The notes under the pieces: generated by a model | The model's input: the letters and a program-made list of their open reading frames with translations, nothing else | What the model was told of the DNA's origin: nothing | The model's database searches: none | Translations under genes and position numbers: made by a program | In this document: positions 1-7,296 of the stretch, piece after piece | Layout of the letters: every line of letters begins with the position of its first letter | How positions within the stretch are numbered: the first letter of the stretch is position 1 | Assembly: GCA_964474905.1 (NCBI GenBank) | Contig: CAYYUP010000001.1 | Span: 367,044-431,043 of the forward strand | Direction: 5' to 3' | DNA from: JADJRG01 sp964474905 | GTDB lineage: Bacteria; Myxococcota_A; Polyangia; Nannocystales; Nannocystaceae | DNA: 64,000 nt

Positions 1-82
1 GTGATGTCCGTCACGCGGCTCGGATAGGACAAACGCAGCTCTCTTGTGGGGTGGGTGAATCCTGCGGGCCCGGGCGCCGTCT

Positions 83-111
83 TTGACCTCGCTTGCCGGC
101 TAGATTACCGA
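83..111 (+). promoter_or_regulatory. Possible sigma70-type promoter of the ompH pair
   Basis: TTGACC (83-88) is followed after 17 bases by TACCGA (106-111), about 20 bases before the first ompH start codon. The -35 fits well and the -10 poorly. Nothing else in the first 130 bases could be assigned, and no end of an upstream bamA gene is visible. Confidence 0.25.
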
Positions 112-131
112 CAGCTAAGGTTCGCCCCGCT

Positions 132-671
132 ATGCACCGCATCGCCAAAGTCTTCCTCTGTGCCGCCCTGATGGCGGCGACGTACCCGCAAGGGGCCGCA
201 GATGCGGCACCGATCCAGACGCTCGAAAAGATCGCCGTCGTCGAGGTGCAACGCTGCATCACCGAAACGGCAGAGGGCATCAGGGCCAAAAAGAGCCTCG
301 AGAGCCGCTTTAAAAAGAACCAAGCCAAGCTCGATCGCAAGACGAGGGCACTCCAAAAGAAGGTTCAAGACCTGCAGGCCAAGGCCGCGATGCTCTCGCA
401 GGGCGAGCTGCAAAAGCGCCAGGCCGAGCTCATCCAGAGTGAGCAGGAGTTGCAACAGCTCTACGCGGAGCTGCAAGAGGAGCTGCAGACCAAAGAGGCG
501 TTGCTCACCGAGAAGATCTACAAAAAGGTCTCCAAGATCGTGAAAAAGATCGCCAAAGAAGAAGGTCTGCAGGTCGTGATCGTCCGCTCTGAGATGACCG
601 TGCTCTACGCCAACCCCAAGCTTGATCTCACCAACCGTGTGATTGTCGCCTTCGACCGGGCCCACAAGTAG
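132..671 (+). CDS. OmpH/Skp family periplasmic chaperone (first copy)
   Basis: A 179-residue protein of the OmpH/Skp family, which holds unfolded outer-membrane proteins in the periplasm. The ATG start gives a signal peptide (basic start, hydrophobic core, cleavage near AADA). A TTG 39 bases upstream is open but would put a polar extension before the signal peptide. A mature domain begins KIAVVEVQRC, followed by a long Lys/Gln/Glu coiled coil (about residues 60-130) and a C-terminal beta part (VVIVRSEMTVLYA), the family's tentacle-and-body layout. A second copy follows 19 bases downstream. Family assignment is firm; the client proteins are inferred. Confidence 0.88.
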   Translation: MHRIAKVFLCAALMAATYPQGAADAAPIQTLEKIAVVEVQRCITETAEGIRAKKSLESRFKKNQAKLDRKTRALQKKVQDLQAKAAMLSQGELQKRQAELIQSEQELQQLYAELQEELQTKEALLTEKIYKKVSKIVKKIAKEEGLQVVIVRSEMTVLYANPKLDLTNRVIVAFDRAHK

Positions 672-690
672 GCCAGCAAGGATTTCCGCG

Positions 691-1254
691 ATGACTCTTA
701 AAAATTACCGCTCCCCCCGTCGCCTCTCCCTCGCATTCGCAGCCGTCGCTGGCCTGCTGCTCTCTGGCGTCAGCGCAGCTCCCACCGCGACGTCTGCTCA
801 GGCCGCGATCAAGAAGGTTCGCGGCATCGCCGTTGTCGACATGCAGCGGGTCTTGATGGAGACCAAGCAGGGCAAGTCAGCGCAGAGCAAGCTCGAGCGC
901 AGCTCCAAGGCCAAGCAGAAGAAGCTCGACAAGAAGCGCCGCAAGCTAGAGGCCGATCAGGCCAAGCTCAAGAACCTCAGCGGCGAGAAACTGATGATCG
1001 CCCAAGAGAAGCTCCAGCAGGAGTTCATGGAGATGCAAAATATCTACATGACCATGCAGCAGGAGCTGGCCGAGCAAGAGGGCAAGATCCTCGAGGACAT
1101 GTACAAGAAGAGCCAGAAGTTGGTCGACAAAATGGCTCAGGAGCTTCAGGTCGATCTGGTGCTGGTCCGTGATGCGTCGACGGTGCTCTACACCGACGAG
1201 GCGCTCGACATCACCTCCAAGGTGATCTCGCGCTACGACGCGAAGTACAAGTAG
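691..1254 (+). CDS. OmpH/Skp family periplasmic chaperone (second copy)
   Basis: A 187-residue paralogue of the preceding protein in the same operon. The ATG start gives a clear signal peptide (MTLKNYRSPRR, then a hydrophobic core ending near SAQA). The mature part repeats the same plan: RGIAVVDMQRVLME, a Lys/Gln-rich coiled coil, then VDLVLVRDASTVLYTDEALD. The weakly purine-rich AAGGA lies 9 bases before the start. Two hairpins follow the stop. The tandem pair suggests a recent duplication with different sequences in the coiled coil, possibly a mixed oligomer. In many Proteobacteria skp is followed by lpxD and fabZ; here lpxD is absent and fabZ comes next. Confidence 0.88.
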   Translation: MTLKNYRSPRRLSLAFAAVAGLLLSGVSAAPTATSAQAAIKKVRGIAVVDMQRVLMETKQGKSAQSKLERSSKAKQKKLDKKRRKLEADQAKLKNLSGEKLMIAQEKLQQEFMEMQNIYMTMQQELAEQEGKILEDMYKKSQKLVDKMAQELQVDLVLVRDASTVLYTDEALDITSKVISRYDAKYK

Positions 1255-1289
1255 TAGGACGCCGGCTGTGGGCCGGCGTCGTAGCGTAG

Positions 1290-1322
1290 AGCCGGCCGAT
1301 GGACTATCCTCGGCCGGCTTTT
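1290..1322 (+). terminator. Rho-independent terminator between ompH pair and fabZ
   Basis: A 10-bp perfect stem (AGCCGGCCGA, 1290-1299, with TCGGCCGGCT, 1310-1319), a 10-base loop and a short T tract (1319-1322). A second GC hairpin without a T tract lies just before it at 1258-1280. The structure ends just before fabZ, so it could work as an attenuator, and it argues for the fabZ start at 1326. Confidence 0.7.
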
Positions 1323-1325
1323 GCT

Positions 1326-1781
1326 ATGTCGCTAGACGCCCTCCAAATCCAAAAAATCCTGCCTCACCGCTACCCGTTTCTCTTCATCGATAGGGTCGTT
1401 GAGGTGGAGCCAGGGGAGCGGATCGTCGCCGAAAAGCTGGTCTCGCAGAACGAGCCGATCCTACAGGGGCACTTTCCTGGTTTTCCGATTTTTCCTGGGG
1501 TTGTGCAGGTTGAGGCGATGGCTCAGGCCTCTGCATTGCTCGCGAACCTCAGCGGCGCCTTCAATTCGGAGACGCACAACTGCCTCTTCATCGGCATTCA
1601 GGAGGCGAAGTTTCGCTCACCAGTGGTGCCCGGCGAGGTGCTCACGATCGAGGTGAAGGCGCTTCGGCTAGGTCGGATTGGCAGGTTTGAGGGGCTGTGT
1701 CGCGTGGGTGATGTGGTGAAGAGTTCGGCAAAATTCACCGCAGTCATGCAACCGAAAGATTCTGGAGGCGATGCGTCCTGA
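1326..1781 (+). CDS. fabZ: 3-hydroxyacyl-[acyl-carrier-protein] dehydratase FabZ
   Basis: Dehydrates 3-hydroxyacyl-ACP in type II fatty acid synthesis (cytoplasm). The 151 residues match the family length of about 145-155. The sequence opens with the typical LQIQKILPHRYPFLFIDRV. It carries the hot-dog active site: the catalytic His in GHFPGFPIFPGV and the Glu in VEAMAQA. An in-frame ATG at 1299 would lie inside the terminator stem, so the ATG at 1326 is chosen. The stop overlaps the start of the next gene by 11 bases, so the two are probably translationally coupled. Confidence 0.95.
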   Translation: MSLDALQIQKILPHRYPFLFIDRVVEVEPGERIVAEKLVSQNEPILQGHFPGFPIFPGVVQVEAMAQASALLANLSGAFNSETHNCLFIGIQEAKFRSPVVPGEVLTIEVKALRLGRIGRFEGLCRVGDVVKSSAKFTAVMQPKDSGGDAS

Positions 1782-2421
1782 GCGAGCGATCCCCTGGGCG
1801 GTCCTGCTTGCTCTTGTCACGGTCGCCTGCGCCTCAAAGCGACATCGCGCGCTTGGGGATGCGAGTGCAAATCTCGCGCGGGAGGTGCGGCGAGCAGATC
1901 GTGAGGGCGTAGGCGAGTACATCGCTCCGTCGATCCGAGGTCGTGTCGATATGGATCGCCTTGTCGGTGAATCCGAGCGCGGCGCCTGGGCGAAGGCGCT
2001 CGCGAAGCCGCTGGAGGTTCGCCTGGAGGCGACGCTCTTCATCGGGCCGGATCGACCGGTCGAGATCACCCGCGGCGAAGAGGGCTGGGTCTTTGCAGAG
2101 GATCCATTTGTTCGTTGGGATCAGTCGTCGCCGAGGGCGGCGCTGCGGACATTGGTGCGCGCGAGTGATGAGATGCGGTGGGACGTGCTTCTGGAGCTTG
2201 CTCCGCTGCGCTATCGGATGGGGCTCGCGGCCCAGGATTTGCGAATTGCCTGGACCGAAGGCGAGCACGCAGAGGCACTAAAAGCGGCCCGTGACCGCCT
2301 CCGAGGGCACCTAGCGGATCCGATCCGTACAGACAGTCATGAGGCTGCACTCGACCTAGGCGGGGGCGAGGTCGTACGTCTTGAGCGCGAGGGCTCGCGC
2401 TGGGTGATCGTCGACTTCTAG
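1771..2421 (+). CDS. Putative lipoprotein of unknown function
   Basis: A 216-residue protein. The start is supported by GGAGG at 1764-1768 and overlaps the fabZ end. The N-terminus has a short basic region, a hydrophobic stretch and Cys at about residue 20 (LVTVACASK), a slightly unusual lipobox with Thr at -3. The rest is soluble, rich in Arg and Glu, with a repeated pattern of a short strand and VRLE-type segments ending in RWVIVDF. No family was recognised. Its coupling to fabZ is probably only for expression. If it is a lipoprotein it acts in the periplasm. Confidence 0.75.
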   Translation: MRPERAIPWAVLLALVTVACASKRHRALGDASANLAREVRRADREGVGEYIAPSIRGRVDMDRLVGESERGAWAKALAKPLEVRLEATLFIGPDRPVEITRGEEGWVFAEDPFVRWDQSSPRAALRTLVRASDEMRWDVLLELAPLRYRMGLAAQDLRIAWTEGEHAEALKAARDRLRGHLADPIRTDSHEAALDLGGGEVVRLEREGSRWVIVDF

Positions 2422-2700
2422 GCCGGTGCGGGCCTGCGCGTGCTCTCGAAAGGCGCGATCGTAGCGCTTGCCAGATGCGTCAGGAGGGCTACGCTGAAGG
2501 AGTCGTGTTGAACCAATGCAAAGCCGTCGCTTCCATGACCTGGACGTCTGGAGCGACTCATTCAGCAGAGGCTGGGCGTTTGCATACACGCCTTCCAGCT
2601 TTGGGGCAAGAGGATTTTTTCAATACGTCGACCCCGCGTTGTGAGCTTCGCAACGCATTTTCCTCAAATGGCAATAGAAAGACAGCAGGGTAGGTGTTCC

Positions 2701-2871
2701 GTGCGACGAACCCAGTCCGATAAGCACCCTCAAATCAGCCGGCAGCCGACAGCTCCGCGGCCTGTGCTGGAGCTCCCGCTCGTAGCGCCGCGTGCAGAAG
2801 AGGAGATCGGGCCACGCCAGGAGAGGCCAAAGGTCGAGCGCGGCGTCGCCGTCGTCGATTTCTACATCTGA
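2701..2871 (+). CDS. Small hypothetical protein (56 aa)
   Basis: A short ORF with GTG start, preceded by TAGG six bases upstream, and followed by a strong terminator 36 bases after the stop. The product is basic and Pro-rich at the start (KHPQISRQPTAPRPVLELPL) and ends RGVAVVDFYI. The frame is open further upstream (possible starts 2641, 2671). The support is the terminator and the composition of the C-terminal part. No homologue was recognised. The preceding 280 bases (2422-2700) show no convincing gene or RNA. Confidence 0.45.
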   Translation: MRRTQSDKHPQISRQPTAPRPVLELPLVAPRAEEEIGPRQERPKVERGVAVVDFYI

Positions 2872-2906
2872 TTATTAGCTCGCTCCACAGCATCAAGGGG
2901 CAACAC

Positions 2907-2941
2907 GGGGGACGGCCGGATGGGGCCGTCCCCCATTTTTT
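2907..2941 (+). terminator. Strong rho-independent terminator
   Basis: An 11-bp perfect GC-rich stem (GGGGGACGGCC, 2907-2917, with GGCCGTCCCCC, 2924-2934), a 6-base loop and a run of six T (2936-2941). It insulates the FHA regulator gene from upstream transcription. Confidence 0.9.
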
Positions 2942-3022
2942 GGTCGGCATTCGGTGCGCGATGTGTGCTCTGCCCACGCCGAAGGTGCTGACGACTCGGG
3001 CCCCTCCTGGTAGCGTTGGCTC

Positions 3023-4396
3023 GTGGCACAGGACATCGAGACGACCATCGATTCGACCGTCGTACAGGATAGTGACGACCTCCTGCGACATGCGGGGTTC
3101 CGTCTCTTGGTGCTCTCCGGGGAGCTTCGGGGGCGAGAATTCGATGTGACGCAGGATGTGATCCGCTTGGGCAAATCGCGGCAGTGCAACGTCGTGTTGA
3201 CCGACGAATCTGTCAGTCGTGTGCACGCCGAGGTGCGCCACGAGGGCGACGCCTACCGCGTGCTCGATCAGGGATCGACAAACGGCACCTTTATTGGCGG
3301 GGCCCGGATCACCGACGGGTTTCTTCGACCCGGCGATGTCTTGGCCCTAGGTCGGGTTCAGCTTCGATTCATGCCGAGGGACTCGCGGGTCGAGCTCTTG
3401 CCGAGCACCTCCGAAAATTTCGGTCCAGTACGCGGCAAGAGCTTGGCGATGCGAAAGGTCTTTGGGGTGCTCGAGCGTGTCGCTGGGGCCGATGTCACCA
3501 TCCTCTTGGAGGGCGAGACCGGGACCGGCAAGGATCTGCTCGCGCGGGCGATCCATGTGGCTTCGCCGCGCAGTGAGCACCCCTTTGTGGTTGTCGACTG
3601 CGGTGCGTCGACGCCGAGCCAGCTCGAGGCCGAACTCTTTGGCGTCGATCCCGGGCCTTTTTCGGGGCAATCGCCGCGTCTTGGCGCGTTTGAACAGGCG
3701 AACGGCGGAACGGTCTTTCTCGACGATGTCGCCGAGGTGCCGCTCGATCTCCAACCTAAGATCCTCCGCGCTCTCGAGAACCGACGGATTCGGCGGGTCG
3801 GTGGCGGTGACGAGATCGAGGTCGATGTACGGGTTGTCGCGGCGACTCAGAGGGGTCTGCAAGCGCAGGTTGATGCCGGGGAGTTCCGTGACGATCTCTT
3901 TTTTATGTTGTCGGTGGTCGCCTGCACGGTGCCGCCGCTCCGGGAGCGTCGCGAGGACATTCCGATGCTCATCGAGGCCTTCTCCCGTCGTCTTCCGCCG
4001 GGAATGTGGCGAGCGCCGGATCCCGAAGCGATGGCTCGTTTGGTCGGCTACGACTGGTCGGGCAATGTTCGGGAGCTCCGCAATGTCGTCGAGCGCAGCG
4101 CCTACCTCTCTCCCAATGGCGTAATCGACCTCATCACGCCGGGGGCCCGCGCAGCCAACCAGGAGGCGCCGGTCGCCTTCGATCCGACACTGACCTTTCG
4201 TGAGCAAAAGGAGCGAGCCATCGAGCTCTTCGAGGAGGCCTACCTGGCGTGGCTCCTGCAGCGTGCGGAGGGCAACATCTCTCGGGCTGCTCGAGAGGCC
4301 GATATGGATCGCAAATACCTCCATAAGCTCCTGCGGCGCTACGGGATCGACGCGAAGCAGTACTCCCCGCATGCCAACCGAGGGAATGCGAGCTGA
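3023..4396 (+). CDS. FHA / AAA+ (sigma54 activator-like) / Fis-type HTH regulator
   Basis: A 457-residue one-component regulator. Domains: FHA (about residues 27-115: IRLGKSRQCNVVL, VSRVHAEV, GSTNGTFIGG), AAA+ (about 130-360) and a Fis-type helix-turn-helix (about 425-450, NISRAAREADMDRKYLHKLL). Such proteins sense a phosphothreonine partner through FHA and activate sigma54 promoters. Walker A is intact (GETGTGKD, 164-171). The sigma54 loop GAFTGA reads GPFSGQ (211-216), Walker B ends FLDD instead of FLDE (232-235), and the RL of the arginine finger motif is ML (FRDDLFFML). It may therefore bind DNA without normal remodelling activity. The GTG start follows the upstream terminator. Confidence 0.9.
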   Translation: MAQDIETTIDSTVVQDSDDLLRHAGFRLLVLSGELRGREFDVTQDVIRLGKSRQCNVVLTDESVSRVHAEVRHEGDAYRVLDQGSTNGTFIGGARITDGFLRPGDVLALGRVQLRFMPRDSRVELLPSTSENFGPVRGKSLAMRKVFGVLERVAGADVTILLEGETGTGKDLLARAIHVASPRSEHPFVVVDCGASTPSQLEAELFGVDPGPFSGQSPRLGAFEQANGGTVFLDDVAEVPLDLQPKILRALENRRIRRVGGGDEIEVDVRVVAATQRGLQAQVDAGEFRDDLFFMLSVVACTVPPLRERREDIPMLIEAFSRRLPPGMWRAPDPEAMARLVGYDWSGNVRELRNVVERSAYLSPNGVIDLITPGARAANQEAPVAFDPTLTFREQKERAIELFEEAYLAWLLQRAEGNISRAAREADMDRKYLHKLLRRYGIDAKQYSPHANRGNAS

Positions 4397-4473
4397 CTCT
4401 CGCCCTTGCGCCTGGCTCATAAAAGGCGGTCTTGGGCGTGTCCGCGCGCCTCTCTGAAGAGTACAATCCGGTG

Positions 4474-5376
4474 ATGGGAGTCGATCGCGGGGTCCGTGTG
4501 TGGCGTCATGCGCACGGTGTCCTGGATCTTAATACGCCGAGGGTGATGGCGATCGTCAACCTCACACCAGACTCCTTCTTCGACGGCGGTCACTTGATGC
4601 CTGAGGAGAGCGATGCTCCAAACCTCTCGGTCGCGACCAAGCGAGCCCATGGGCTCCGCGAGCGTGGGGCAGACATCCTCGATCTCGGCGGCGAGTCGAC
4701 TCGGCCTGGGGCGGCGGCAGTGAGTTCAGAGGTCGAGCTTCGGCGGGTATTGCCGGTGCTCATGCGGTTGGTTGCGAGCGAACGGGCCGGTCCGATCAGC
4801 GTCGATACTCGGCGCGCTGCAGTGGCTCGCCGGGTGGTCGATGCCGGGGCTGCGATCATCAATGACATCAGCGGACTCGCGGATCCTGAGATGGCCACGG
4901 TGGTCGCTGAGAGCGGGGCAGGGCTGGTGATCTCGCATCTTCGCGGTGACCCGGCGACGATGCAGCACAAGATCGATTTTTGTGACCTCTTCGCCGAGAT
5001 CACAGACGAACTCGGTGAGATGGTCGCAGCTGCTCTGCGGGCTGGTGTGTGTCGCTCTCAGATCGTCGTGGATCCGGGCATTGGCTTCGGCAAGGATGCA
5101 GAGCAGAGCGCGGCTCTGGTTGTCGGCGCTGCCGATATCGAAGCGGCGACCGGCTGTCCGGTGCTCATCGGTGCGAGCCGAAAGTCCTTCCTCGGAGCCC
5201 TGACTGGACTGCCGCTCGAAGAGCGTCGGGAGGCGAGTGTGGTCGCTGCAGTCGCCTCGATCCAAGCCGGAGCGGCGCTTGTTCGGGTCCATGATGTCGG
5301 CCCGACGGTCGACGCGTTGCGTTTGCTGGCCTCGTTGGATGCCGCCTACGCAAGGGCGCGGGAGGTCTCCGCGTGA
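4474..5376 (+). CDS. folP: Dihydropteroate synthase
   Basis: Joins 6-hydroxymethyl-dihydropterin pyrophosphate to p-aminobenzoate in folate synthesis; target of sulfonamides. 300 residues. Signature motifs are all present: MAIVNLTPDSFFDGG, GADILDLGGESTRPGA, the IINDISGL strand, VVDPGIGFGKD and IGASRKSFLG. A TTG at 4432 and GTG at 4471 are also open; the ATG is preferred because the upstream extension is not conserved-looking. First gene of a tightly packed run with cdaA, cdaR and glmM (4-base overlap with cdaA). Confidence 0.95.
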   Translation: MGVDRGVRVWRHAHGVLDLNTPRVMAIVNLTPDSFFDGGHLMPEESDAPNLSVATKRAHGLRERGADILDLGGESTRPGAAAVSSEVELRRVLPVLMRLVASERAGPISVDTRRAAVARRVVDAGAAIINDISGLADPEMATVVAESGAGLVISHLRGDPATMQHKIDFCDLFAEITDELGEMVAAALRAGVCRSQIVVDPGIGFGKDAEQSAALVVGAADIEAATGCPVLIGASRKSFLGALTGLPLEERREASVVAAVASIQAGAALVRVHDVGPTVDALRLLASLDAAYARAREVSA

Positions 5377-6275
5377 TGACTCCCGGTGATTTTCTCGCGG
5401 CGTTCACCTGGAGGGACGCGCTCGACTTTGGGCTGCTCTACGTCGCTTTTTATGCGACCTTGCGGATCCTTCGAGGGACTCGAGCGGTACCCGTGCTGCT
5501 CGCGGTCGCCTTCTTTGCGGCGATCGCAGCGGCCGCACGCGCGCTCGACTTGGTCGCGGTTGCGGGCCTGCTCAAGTATGTCCTCGAGTACATCATCATC
5601 ATCCTGATCGTCGTCTTCCATCAGGAGATCCGACGGGTTCTCTTGCGCTTCGGCCAGAGGTTGTTGCCGCAGGGAAGGCGACAGCAGACGCGCTCCGTCG
5701 TCTCCGAACTGGTCGTCGCGATGGAGCGACTGCAGCGGGCTCGGATCGGTGCTCTGATCATCCTCGAGGGAGAGATCAACGTGCTCGACATTGCCAGCAA
5801 CCGCGGCCGCGAGATTGATGCTTCGCTCTGCGCAGACACAATTGTCGCGCTGATGATCCCGCACCCGACAAACCTCGCCCACGACGGGGCCGTGCTCATC
5901 CGCGACCTCAAGATCGAGCGAGCCGGTGTGATCTGTCCCTTGAGTCCGCGTGACGATCTCGATCCGCGTTTTGGTACTCGGCATCGCGGTGCGATCGGGG
6001 CGAGCGAAGAGACCGACGCGCTTGTGCTGGTGGTCAGCGAGGAGCGCGGTGAGATCCGGGTGGTCTCTCGCGGCGAAATCTCGCCCTCCTTGACCAAGGG
6101 CGAACTCGAAGTATTGCTCGGCGAGTGGCTCGAGCAGCCCGCTCACGACGAGGGAGACGAGGGCGCGGAGTCTGTCGTCGGCCGATCGCGGGTTGATCTC
6201 TCGACTGCGGCGATCGAGCGCGGTGAAGAGAGCGGCACAGAGCTCAGCCGGCCACGCAAGGAGGGCGTCCCATGA
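5373..6275 (+). CDS. cdaA: Diadenylate cyclase CdaA
   Basis: Makes cyclic di-AMP from two ATP at the membrane. 300 residues. About three N-terminal membrane helices (LLYVAFYATLRIL; VPVLLAVAFFAAIAAAA; YVLEYIIIILIVVFHQEI) precede the DAC domain with its DGA motif (NLAHDGAVLIRD) and RHR motif (GTRHRGAIGASEETDA). Overlaps folP by 4 bases. GTG 5373 and ATG 5376 are both possible; GGAGG at 5361-5365 favours the GTG. It overlaps cdaR, its usual regulator. The C-terminal 50 residues are acidic and variable. Confidence 0.95.
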   Translation: MMTPGDFLAAFTWRDALDFGLLYVAFYATLRILRGTRAVPVLLAVAFFAAIAAAARALDLVAVAGLLKYVLEYIIIILIVVFHQEIRRVLLRFGQRLLPQGRRQQTRSVVSELVVAMERLQRARIGALIILEGEINVLDIASNRGREIDASLCADTIVALMIPHPTNLAHDGAVLIRDLKIERAGVICPLSPRDDLDPRFGTRHRGAIGASEETDALVLVVSEERGEIRVVSRGEISPSLTKGELEVLLGEWLEQPAHDEGDEGAESVVGRSRVDLSTAAIERGEESGTELSRPRKEGVP

Positions 6276-7246
6276 TGAGCCGCTTCGCTCCTCTGCGCTG
6301 GGTCAGTGGCCTGGCAGTCGATCATTGGGGTACCAAGGGCACAGCCTTGGTGCTGGCGGTGGTCTTCTTTATCGGCACCCGCGACGATGTCACTCGCGAG
6401 TTCACGATCCCTCTGCGGGTGATCGAGGACCGCGATCGCATCCTCCTCTCCAACCTGCCCGAGACGGTGACGGTTGAGCTACACGGATCGTGGGCGCGGA
6501 TCAGCCGTCTCAGCTCAAAGGATCTCGGAGAGGCCACCCTTGATCTCGAAAATGCCGAACCGGGGCCTTTAGAGGTCGATCCGGCAACGATCGTCATGCC
6601 CGAAGGGGTGCTCTTTCGCAGCGTTGTCTACGACCGAGTTGATCTCCGATTCGATGCCGTCGATGCCCGCTCCGTGCCGATCAAGCCGGTGGTGCATGTC
6701 GAGGTGCACGCGGACTACGAGTACGTGAGTACGGTCGTCGAGCCGCCGACGGTCCGCCTCCGCGGTGGCAAACGGGAACTTCGGGGCATCGCCTCGGTGC
6801 CGACCGAGTCGATCGAGCGTACCGGAGTGACGGGCACTTTCCAGGTGCAGACCGGCTTGCTCTTGCCCCGTGATGTCTCCTTTGCCGATGTACCCGGCGA
6901 GGAGGTACCCGAGGTGACGGTGCGGGTGGTCGTGCGTCCAAAGGTTGGAGAGAGGCGGATCGAGACGCCTCTGCCGATCGATACTAAGAGCCTGGGCGGG
7001 ATTCCGGCGAGCTATCCGGTGACGATCCGCGGACCCGTGCCCGACCTGCGGATCATCGATCGGATCCCCGAGCGCGACGTCTTGGCTGCGGAGGTTCGCA
7101 TGGGTCACGACGCCGAGATCGAATCCCCGGCGTCGGTGATCTTCGTCGATTTTCTGCTGACCGACGCGCTCCCGCCGGAGAGCCGTGCTCGCCTCAGCCT
7201 CGAGCCCAAGAGCAAGCGCTTCGTCGTCCGGCCGATCCCGCAGTAG
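6272..7246 (+). CDS. cdaR: YbbR/CdaR-like regulator of diadenylate cyclase
   Basis: A 324-residue protein with one N-terminal membrane helix (TALVLAVVFFIGT) and an extracytoplasmic part built from about three YbbR repeats (for example VTVELHGSWARI, PTVRLRGGKRELRGI, YPVTIRGPVPDLRII). CdaR proteins bind CdaA and tune c-di-AMP synthesis in Firmicutes; the same role here is inferred from the adjacent, overlapping cdaA. ATGATG start overlaps cdaA by 4 bases. Confidence 0.88.
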   Translation: MMSRFAPLRWVSGLAVDHWGTKGTALVLAVVFFIGTRDDVTREFTIPLRVIEDRDRILLSNLPETVTVELHGSWARISRLSSKDLGEATLDLENAEPGPLEVDPATIVMPEGVLFRSVVYDRVDLRFDAVDARSVPIKPVVHVEVHADYEYVSTVVEPPTVRLRGGKRELRGIASVPTESIERTGVTGTFQVQTGLLLPRDVSFADVPGEEVPEVTVRVVVRPKVGERRIETPLPIDTKSLGGIPASYPVTIRGPVPDLRIIDRIPERDVLAAEVRMGHDAEIESPASVIFVDFLLTDALPPESRARLSLEPKSKRFVVRPIPQ

Positions 7247-7296
7247 TGGACTCTGGGGTTGGCCGCAGGGGCGTTGGCGCGGTAAAAAGCCCTGAT

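Noticed and set aside
11..340. Antisense open frame over the first ompH gene
   Set aside because: It covers a clearly recognisable Skp gene on the other strand. GC-rich DNA gives long shadow frames. Its product is Arg/Ser-rich with no domain, as are many similar frames across the window.
2475..2693. 72-codon plus-strand frame
   Set aside because: No ribosome-binding site, no domain and overlap with the better-supported ORF that ends at the terminator.
3347..4420. 357-residue antisense frame over the FHA regulator
   Set aside because: It lies opposite a gene with intact FHA, Walker A and HTH motifs; the antisense product has none.
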